A stretch of 64,000 nt of DNA from Aldrovandia affinis (lineage: Eukaryota > Chordata > Actinopteri > Notacanthiformes > Halosauridae), in NCBI GenBank assembly GCA_029706075.1, contig JAINUG010000114.1, positions 682,001 through 746,000 on the forward strand. Reading direction: 5' to 3'. Position numbers and translations under genes: made by a program. Of this stretch, positions 56,101-64,000 are shown one piece after another. Below the pieces are notes generated by a model that saw only the letters and a program-made list of their open reading frames with translations, searched no databases and was not told the origin of the DNA. The stretch's first letter is position 1, and every line of letters begins with the position of its first letter.

Positions 56101-57620
56101 CAAATAAGGCAGCAGGCCCGGATGGTATATATCCCAGAGTACTCAAAGAACTGGGGAAAATGATATATAAACCATTGACAGATATTTTCATTCAATCCAT
56201 AATCACTGGAGAAATACCAGATGACTGGAAGCAGGGTAGTATAATTCCAATATATAAGAAGGGGGACCGTACTGAACCAGGGAACTATAGGCCTGTCAGT
56301 TTAACTTGCATCGCATGTAAAATGCTGCAATGTATTATAAGGGATAAGTTGGAATCATTCTTGAAAAATAATAGTATTTTAAGGGAGAGCCAACATGGAT
56401 TTCTCAAAGGGAGGTCATGCCTAACAAACCTGGACTTTTTCGAAGAGGCTACAAAGTGTGTTGACCTGAACCAGGCTTATGATATTATATATTTGGACTT
56501 TCAGAAAGCATTTGACAAGGTACCACATGAGAGGCTCATTGCGAAAATGAATTCAGTAGGAATTGCAGGAGTGGGTTCATAATTGGCTGCAAGGGCGAAT
56601 ACAAAGAGTAACAGTAGGTGGGGCCGTATCTGACCTCGGTGCTGTGGGCAGTGGTGTCCCGCAGGGATCAGTGCTGGGACCTCTGCTCTTCCTTATTTAC
56701 ATAAATGATCTTGACATGGACATTAGTAGCAAAATAGTAAAATTTGCAGATGATACTAAACTTGGGGGTTTGGCAAACAGTTTGGAATCGACTAAAGTCA
56801 TCCAAGGTGACTTAAACAAAATCCAAAAATGGGCAGATACATGGCAGATGACATTCAATATTGCTAAATGTAAAGTTATGCATGTGGGAAATAAAAACAT
56901 TAGACAGGAGTATTTTATGGGAGGAGAAAAGTTAGTAGGTGTTCAATTTGAAAAGGATTTAGGAATTGTAGTTGATCAAAGGCTATCTGCATCAAAGCAG
57001 TGTGCTACAGCAGTGAAAAAATCCAACAGGATGCTGGGATACATAGCAAAAAGTATTGAGTATAAATCAAAGGAGGTTATATTAATGTTATATAACGCCT
57101 TTGTCAGACCGCACTTATAATACTGTGTGCAGTTTTGGGCACCGCACTACAAGAAAGATATTGAAGCTCTTGAAAAAGTCCAAAGAAGGGCAACTAAACT
57201 GATACCTGGTATGAAAGGTAAAAGTTATGATGATAGACTTAAGGCACTCAATCTATTTAAACTTAGCAAATGCAGACTTAGGGGGGATTTGATTGAGGTT
57301 TTTAAATTCCTAAAAGGGATTAACAAAGTAAAATACCAAAGATTTTTTAAGATAAGTGGGGTCAGCAGAACAAGAGGCCACAGGTGGAAATTAGTTAAAG
57401 GCAAATTCCGCACAGATATTAGGAAGTTTTTCTTTACACAGAGAGTTGTCAATGCCTGGAACAGCTTGCCAGGTCAGGTAGTAGAGGCAGAAACGCTCGG
57501 GCTATTCAAGGCCAGGCTAGATGTAGTACTAGATGTTCTTTAGATTAGGACATGATGAGCCAAGATGGGCCGAATGGCCCGTTCTCATCATTATGTATTC
57601 TTATGTTCTTATGTTCTTAT
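53118..57620 (+). mobile_element. CR1-type LINE, two ORFs, interrupted by a reverse LINE
   Basis: 53118-53408 is the end of an ORF1 with an SGNH-esterase-like block (VVFSGILPVPRAS, WDGLHLNRRGTDALGQRML), typical of CR1-clade ORF1. After the nested insert, 55083-55750 is an AP endonuclease (GVCYRPPASD, IMGDFNYPSINW, GASDHSAVIFD). 56010-57120 is the RT (AAGPDGIYPRVLKELG, YLDFQKAFDKVPHERL, SGVPQGSVLGPLLF, catalytic FADDTKLGG). 57127-57543 is the C-terminal block (KVQRRATKLIPGMK, AWNSLPGQVVEA). It ends with gggccgaatggcccgttctc and a short TTATGTTC-type tail. There are frameshifts (near 55330, 55750-56000, 56570) and a stop at 57118, so it is inactive. Confidence 0.88.
53430..55082 (-). mobile_element. 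L2-type LINE (minus) nested in the CR1 LINE
   Basis: Minus-strand frames 55082-54267 and 54319-53630 give an RT with SNYRPISNLPFISKILEK, LDLSAAFDTVDH, GVPQGSILGPLLFSLYMLP, catalytic YADDTQLY and FLQLNQDKTEILIIG. The C-terminal block is RLDYSNTILAGLS, LHWLPVNSRIDYKILL and APRLWNTLPESLR. One frame change at about 54290 separates the two halves. The 3' end (53434-53530) is the fish tail tgtaaagcactttgagttac then tatataaatgaaataaat, read on minus. The endonuclease is missing (5' truncated). Confidence 0.88.
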
Positions 57621-58862
57621 ATGTTCAAAAGTTTTGAACATGTCTTACAAACTGTATCACTGTAACTAGTGTACTGCAAGTAACAGGTTCAGTGTTTAAT
57701 TTAAGTTGTGTGAGTCAATGGAAATTGTATTACAGACAATAACGTTTTTTTTCATGTGTCATCTTGCTATCTACCTCAACCCCTCTCATGACCCCCAGTT
57801 TTTGGAAATACTGCTCGAAATGACCTGTTTCAGGAAAAGGAGTGGGAACTTGAACTTAACTTGTTTAAGAGAATTAAGGTGATTGATGCTTCAATATTGA
57901 TTGTGATTAAAATTCTGTCAGTACAGAAGTAAGCAAACTTCAAAGATGGTTTACCATTACTCAGGCACGTAACATTATTATTTTTTTTGATTTTTTTTTT
58001 TTTTTTTTTTCTTCCCCCCCCCCTCTCTCCCCTAGTTGAGTAGTAGCCTGTGCTTTGTGTAAAGAGACATAGCCTGCTGTTAACACACATTTAATCTGAG
58101 AGCAAAGAGGCATACATTCTCGACCACACTATTCTAATTCACTATAACACCTCCAGCTCTCAAATCATTCAGACCACTTAGACATAGTCTTTACACTTCT
58201 CCATCTCAGCAAACGTGTAATATCTACATATGTATTCAGTGTGAACAACAGTACAGGAAATCTCCTAAAAATCCAGGTTTGCACATGTTGCATATTTTCC
58301 TTAATAGTAAGAATTTGACACAAATTCACATCACATGTAATTTTGAGTAATATGTAATGATGGAAGAGTTGGGCTTCATCAACCCCAGAATGCATGGATA
58401 TCTGGACTCACTGTGTATGGTGAGTGATTTAAACCAATCATAATGTTTTGCTGTGGAGAGTACAGCCATTTGATCAGTTCATGCAAGTTAATGATTGACA
58501 CCTCATTGCAGCCCCAAACAGTATGGAGTTTGTGAATCTTCAATCTCGCGTCACTGGAATTATGCCCCTTGGGTCCATCATTTAGTGAAGAGGCCACATT
58601 CCCATGATGAGCCAATGTGGTCATTTCTGGCCAGACTAGATCCCCCTCCTGGGATTATCTGACCATTGAGGCAGAGGAGTTAAGGAGCAAATTTATGCCA
58701 CCATTATGGACACACTGTCCTGTTTAACTCTGAACTGCAAACTGGTGTTCCAGGCTGAATTTAGAGAGGCCAGTATTTGAGTATAACCTCAGGTAAGACT
58801 TTAACATAAAACATGTGCATATGAATACTAGCCTTCTCTTTAATAATGCCCCCTGTCCCCAG
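57621..58862. other. Intergenic / calu intron with a polypyrimidine tract
   Basis: A T-run followed by a C-run covers 57975-58034. Otherwise there is nothing recognised up to the calu exon acceptor at 58861-58862. Confidence 0.5.
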
Positions 58863-58878
58863 GTAAAAGAGTCTGAAG

Positions 58879-61564
58879 ATGGAGCTCAGGCCATTTGCAA
58901 TGTGTGTCGCACTGTGTGCCGTCTACGCTACTAGCAAGCCCATGGAAAAGAAGGACCGCATCCATCATGACCCACAGCTGAGCGACAAAGAGCACAATGA
59001 TGGCGAAAACTTTGACTACGACCACGAGGCCTTTCTGGGTCAGGAGGAAGCCAAGACCTTCGACCAGCTTACCCCTGAGGAGAGCAAGGAGCGACTGGGG
59101 TAGGAGGCTGATCTGAGATCTGCCTTACAGAGTGGGCAGACAGAGCAATAAAGCTGTAAAAATGTATATGCAGGTAGTGGCCAAAAAGGTGGAAATAGCA
59201 ATATGATACAACTATGGTATCCTGCTCTTGAGTGTTCTTGACGAACCATTCTTGATGAAACTATGCTTATGCCCTAAGTTTGCAGTCAATTGATTTAGAG
59301 TTCCTCGCCTGTTTAGCCTTGCACGTCAAACTAATGCAGACATCACAATCTATGAGTACTTCCAACCACAATTGCCTTTTGTTAATGATGTGAGTTCCAT
59401 GCCGACATCACCTTTGACACTGTTCCTCATGAAACATCAGCAGGATGAGCGGTCTTCATCTCTGAAGTCCCTGCCAAGTGTGCCCCAACAATCACCCCTC
59501 TACCAAAGTCACTGCAGTCTTGTCTTCTAGTCATAATTATAGGCAACCAGGCCTGGTCAGCATTTTTTACATGACCCTAAGCATGCTAGGTTGTTAATTG
59601 CTTAACAAACTCCGGAACAACACCTGTGTGGAAGCACTTGCTTTCAATATACTTTATTTCCCTCATTTACCGAAGTGTTTCCACCTTTTTGGCCACTAGC
59701 TGTATGTACACTTAACATTAAAATGTGTGCGTGCATGTGTGAACGTTGGCCTCAGTGTGTAGCAGTAGCAGCCCCTGTGTGAAGGACATGACAGTTTGCT
59801 TACATTATCCACCATTGTCTGTGTATTGTTGTATGTACTGTTGATTGTTGTATTGTCTGCAACTATTATGTAGGCCTACTGCTGCTACCCTGGCCAGGTC
59901 TCTCTTGAAAAAGAGATTTCAATCTCAAAGATACTTCCTGGTTAAATAAAGATTTAAATAAAAAAACTATACAAATCTGTCTTAATCTAGCATCTGCCTT
60001 TCCTGACTGTCTGTTCCTTCCCTCCACAGAAAGATTGTTGAAAAGATTGATGAAGACAAAGATGGGTTTATCACAACAGAAGAGATGAAGAAGTGGATCA
60101 GGTTTGCGCAGAAGCGTTGGATTTACTACGATGTGGACCAGCAGTGGAGGGCACATGACCTTAATGAAGACGGATTGGTTACATGGGAGGAGTACAAAAA
60201 TGCCACGTATGGCTACATCTTAGGTAGGTCTATCTGGCCCCATCTTGCTCCCTCTCTTTAATGTAACTGATTCTCCTGTGATTGTCACCTCATTTTATTC
60301 TGTAATGTGACTGAACGGTCCTCTTCTCTCAGATGACCCTGATCCCGAAGATGGCTTCAACTACAAGCAAATGATGTCCAGAGATGAGAGGCGCTTCAAA
60401 ATGGCCGACAAAGATGGAGACCTCATCGCCAACAGGGAGGAGTTCACCGCCTTCCTGCATCCAGAGGAGTATGATTACATGAAGGATATTGTAGTGGTGG
60501 TACGTCCGCATTTGCCAGAAACCTCCTGAGAGATCATAAAAGAACTGTTACACCGGGGAAACCTGCAGAACCTGAGTTTGGAGCTAAAAATAAGCACATG
60601 AACCACAGCTCTGGAGCTCTGAAAAGAGTCTGTGGCTGAAATCTGTCAGGACACACTGATCTGTGGGTCCCTTGTTAGGAGCTTCAGTATTTTTCACAGA
60701 TTTTAATGATCTGGAACATTACAGTGTACTGTGTCAATGCTCATCATATGTCAGGTATCTGAACAATGTCATGAAGGTGAAGGGTCTTTCTGCTGTTCTC
60801 TATTTTCTTAACAGGAAACTATGGAAGACATCGACAAGAATGGAGACGGCCTCATAGATTTGGAAGAGTACATTGGTAGGTTTGCAAGGGAATGCAGTGA
60901 ATGTGACTGTGTATATGACTTGAATTTGAAACATTTTGTTTGGAAACTCAGTGTGTCTGTGGATGGGGGTGTTTGTCTCTGGAAACTGGACACATGACTG
61001 GCAACCTGGGTGCATGTCTCTGGATGCAAGCACATGTCTGGATGCGGTCACTAGTCTGTGGACCTCTGTATGTGTCTGTGGATGCAAGTGGCTTGTGCTT
61101 GTATTTACTATGGTGTTTCGGCTCCTCGATCCCTCCCAGGGGACATGTACAATCACGAGGGCGACCCCGAGGAGCCGGAGTGGGTCAAGATTGAACGCGA
61201 GCAGTTCATTGAGTTCCGAGACAAGAACAAAGATGGAAAGATGGACAAGGACGAGACCAGGGACTGGATCCTGCCCTCGGATTACGACCATGCGGAAGCA
61301 GAAGCCAAACACCTGGTGTACGAGTCAGACTCTGATCAGGTCAGTCCCTAGGTCTAAGTTTGGTAGCCTTGTAAAAAAACAATCTATTTTTGCACCAATG
61401 TCTAAAGGCATGATTATAGTCATGTTTGATTTCTCATTTTGGTTTCATTCTGATTTCAGGATGGCCAACTCACCAAAGAAGAAATAATCAACAAATATGA
61501 CTTGTTTGTTGGAAGCCAAGCAACGGATTTTGGAGAGGCCCTCGTACGGCATGAGGAATTTTAA
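58879..61564 (+). CDS. calu: Calumenin, 6 coding exons, 315 aa
   Basis: Coding exons: 58879-59099, 60030-60223, 60333-60499, 60815-60875, 61140-61339, 61460-61564 (TAA 61562-61564); 948 nt, all GT/AG and in phase. Calumenin is a CREC-family Ca-binding protein of the ER and secretory pathway. The first exon gives a signal peptide ([19 protein letters not shown]) and a His/Asp-rich linker ([23 protein letters not shown]). Six EF-hand loops follow in order: [60 protein letters not shown] and [12 protein letters not shown]. The N-glycosylation site NAT in KNATYGY is kept. The C-terminus HEEF is the ER-retention signal (human HDEF). Length equals human (315). The start exon carries 16 bases of 5' UTR behind an acceptor (CCCCAG), so an upstream non-coding exon exists. 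A polyA signal is at 62548-62553. Teleosts have calua and calub; I cannot tell which this is. Confidence 0.96.
59850..59965 (+). repeat. Repeat tail with the CCTGGTTAAATAAAG motif in calu intron
   Basis: It reads gccaggtctctcttgaaaaa, gagatttcaatctcaaagat, ttcctggttaaataaagatt and then an A-rich end. Minus copies of the same tail lie near 19237 and 31355. Confidence 0.6.
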
Positions 61565-63547
61565 ACCATTCTAGATAGGAACAATTTTTAATCTTGACTA
61601 GCTAATCAGTAATTTATTTTGTTTGACTTCCTGTACCATCGCGACTGCTATACAAGGACTTCCATTTTTTGTGTTTGTTTTTTGTGGAAAAGCTGCAAGT
61701 TGTATTTTTGTTTTTTGTTGCTGAATGTCTACAATGCATTTTTGTTATTCTTGGTTGGTCTGATTTTGAACAATGTATTTTTTTCTTATGTTGGACTGAA
61801 AGAGACAGTCTATGCATATACTATTTGTAATGCACTGGTTCTCATGGAGAGTTCCTGAATGCAGCGGCTGTGAGGCACTGGACACATTAGTACTCAGATC
61901 AAAAACGTATGATGCGTCAGAGCTGTTCTGCACTAAGACTGAGGGGAGCATTTCATTGATGAAAGCAAGAGAAGCTAGTTTAGTTTCTCCTATGTGACAG
62001 AATACGTGGGACTTTGTTGATTCTTTGACAATAGTTTATTTTTAATGTACAATTTTCAAAGTTTGTGGTCATTCTATTTTGTGTTTTTATGTTTTGACAA
62101 TGATGCGAAACACAGAACCCTGGAGGAATGGGATGATGGCCAGCTTCCACCATCAACACTTTCTTCTTCTGTGCCTTTTATGGTTTTTTATTTTGAAGAG
62201 TATGTTTAGGATTTTAGTATGTTTAGTATTTTAATTTATGGGATCAAATGAAGGGCAAGATCCAGTTGGATTCCATTCTGGGGTAAACGTAACACTTCTA
62301 AGCAGTGTAGAGTAGCTACAGACATTGATCACTTAACGGATGCACAGGTTTCCACTTTTTGTGTTATGAAAAACTGTAGGCCTTTTTGTTCACCTTCAGT
62401 CTCCACATCCAGTCTCATTGTCAATAGTTACTTACTATACATAAATTGAAATGCACTGTAAGAATTATACTTTATGATTTATATGCAGAATACCTTAACA
62501 CTAAGGGTTTAAATCTTAGTCTGTGGCAACTGGACTGCCTGTTTCTCAATAAAAAATCAAATTTGAGTAACTAATGATTTTAGTTCATTTATACAATACA
62601 CTATAATATACTATTTTTAAAATATGTTTTCTTTAATAATAGGTTACCTGAAGACCAGAGGAATATTAACACAGACAATCAGTGCCTCGGTGTCTTATGT
62701 GGGATGTACTGTTGTGAGAACTGAAACATGATTCTGTAGATGCTCCCATAAATGGCCAAGTAATTTCCCCTTGTGTTATGACTAGGGCCTGGAAAAATTC
62801 ATCGATTGTTATCTTACAAATCCACCAAGAAAGGCTATTTAAATGTTTATTTGAAGAGGTGGTAAATGTTGACATAAAATATAAATTGGCAGCTGTGGAT
62901 GTCACTGAAAAAAGTCCAGTGCTCTAAAATTCGAAGTTAAATGTAATCGTTATCATTTGGTTTACTGTATCTTATTTCATGTGTGAAAGCCTGCTCTTAA
63001 GATACATATCTCGGTATCGACAGAATTCGTAACAAGTAGATCAATTAAATCATGTCGGTTCACTGCTATTTCATCTTGTTTCACTCCCTCTTGCCCGTGA
63101 TAGTGCACCCAATTTCGATGCAAGAATAATTGTCTTTATATATTATATATATTTATATATATTTTTTCCTTTCAATACGATGTACGACGCATCCAAATAT
63201 TTTTTTTTTTTTAGCGAATTCGCCCGACTACATAAACAATGAATCCACCAACGGCTAGGTTGATGTCCGAAAATAATGTCAGTTTATGTACCCACAAGTA
63301 GCATACTCGAAATTGAATGCCAAAATTACTACTAGTAATTTCTAACCAAGTCTCTCAGCCGTGTAGTTCATTTGGAAGTTAAACTTGTTGTATTAATCAT
63401 TTTAGTTGATACCATCTTTCCAGGTAGAAGCACACAGTTTCAAAACATTCACAAGAATAGTTTTGGTGCCGTGACCTAAATTGTAGTAGTACAGTAGTCT
63501 AATTTCAGCATGCTTCTAATATTACATATAATATTTTATTAAAATAT
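61565..63547 (+). other. calu 3' UTR (to about 62570) and downstream intergenic
   Basis: The 3' UTR is about 1 kb, T-rich, and ends near the AATAAA at 62548-62553. From there to 63547 is AT-rich sequence with a TATAT-rich patch near 63137-63165 and nothing recognised. Confidence 0.55.
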
Positions 63548-63956
63548 TGTAGCGGTGAACGCCACGGAATCAAGAGTCATGAGACTTTGCTATTCCATTT
63601 TAAGTACCACTTCTTTATTACAATAAAGCGTGTAGCACAGGGAAGTACAAAGCACAAGCACAGATTCACACGGGGCACACTCACAACCGATTCGCACACA
63701 ATGATGGTTGGTCGGCACATACACATTCACACATCATTTTCAACAGGGTAAAAGGAGCTTTCTTCCCAGACATGTGGTACTTTACATCAGAACGTGTAAC
63801 ATAGCTAGCTAGTAATCTTACGCTTAGCTGGCCGCAAGGGCCTCTGGGACATGTTACAGTTTCCTCGGTTACTATTAACCACCTAGCATGCTAACCCCTT
63901 CGTACAATGATGGTCAGCTAGCATTTCCATAGCTAGGCTAGCTGACCCCCATTACA
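63548..63956 (-). mobile_element. LTR of a retroelement that continues past the right edge
   Basis: The unit runs TGTAGCGGTGAAC... to ...GACCCCCATTACA, with TG/CA ends on both strands. Read on the minus strand, the bases just before its TG (tttaaacggggtag, from 63970 down to 63957) look like a polypurine tract, so this would be a 3' LTR in minus orientation with its internal region beyond 64000. The other flank is outside the window, so no target duplication can be tested. Confidence 0.5.
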
Positions 63957-64000
63957 CTACCCCGTTTAAAAAAAACGTGTCCTCATTTCATCTAACCTGG

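Noticed and set aside
59100-60029. Second, mutually exclusive calu exon 3 as known in mammals
   Set aside because: No second EF-hand exon with acceptor and donor is visible in this intron or the next.
60936-61487. 183-aa plus-strand frame
   Set aside because: It is an out-of-frame shadow of calu exons 6 and 7 plus intron.

Overview
This window is nuclear DNA of a ray-finned (teleost) fish. Its genes are intron-rich and their proteins match vertebrate families over full length. They sit in a dense background of fish-type repeats: L2/CR1 LINEs, Tc1, hAT, Harbinger, pogo and piggyBac-like DNA elements, a BEL/Pao retroelement, solo LTRs, tRNA- and 5S-derived SINEs, and GA/GT microsatellites. There is nothing prokaryotic, no CRISPR array and no rRNA operon. 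The species cannot be named from the sequence.

Layout. 1-13 kb is repeats only: an IS630/Tc1-type transposase relic at the left edge, LTR-like elements, a GT/GA microsatellite, a 5'-truncated L2 LINE, a Tc1 deletion derivative and a Myb/SANT transposon-gene fragment. 13.4-13.8 kb holds one good minus-strand exon of an unidentified gene. 18.3-26.7 kb is cdnf (minus, 4 exons, 178 aa), with introns full of nested transposons. cdnf fires head-to-head with hspa14 (plus, 14 exons, 508 aa, 27.0-34.3 kb) across a 323-bp interval with six CCAAT boxes. hspa14 converges on dclre1c, which encodes Artemis (minus, 14 exons, 673 aa, 35.4-41.3 kb). 43.6-47.4 kb holds a plus-strand gene that I could not match to a named gene. 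It has Tyr/Pro-rich duplicated exons, an alternative terminal exon, and a KH domain of the AKAP1 type without the Tudor domain. 49.6-51.1 kb holds pogo and hAT relics. 53.1-57.6 kb is a CR1-type LINE split by a reverse-oriented L2-type LINE. 58.9-61.6 kb is calumenin (calu, plus, 6 coding exons, 315 aa); its 5' untranslated exon may lie near 51.6 kb. The right edge carries an LTR whose element continues outside the window.

The cdnf-hspa14-dclre1c block is the conserved 10p13-type vertebrate neighbourhood, but suv39h2, which lies between hspa14 and dclre1c in tetrapods, is absent here. Three of the genes act in protein quality control or the secretory pathway: CDNF (ER-resident/secreted), HSPA14 (ribosome-associated Hsp70) and calumenin (ER Ca-binding). 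Artemis is the V(D)J/NHEJ nuclease. The most interesting item is the AKAP1-KH-like gene. The second is the unusually clean record of nested insertions, many with intact target-site duplications. All exon boundaries were read by eye from splice consensus, reading phase and remembered protein families; no search was run.
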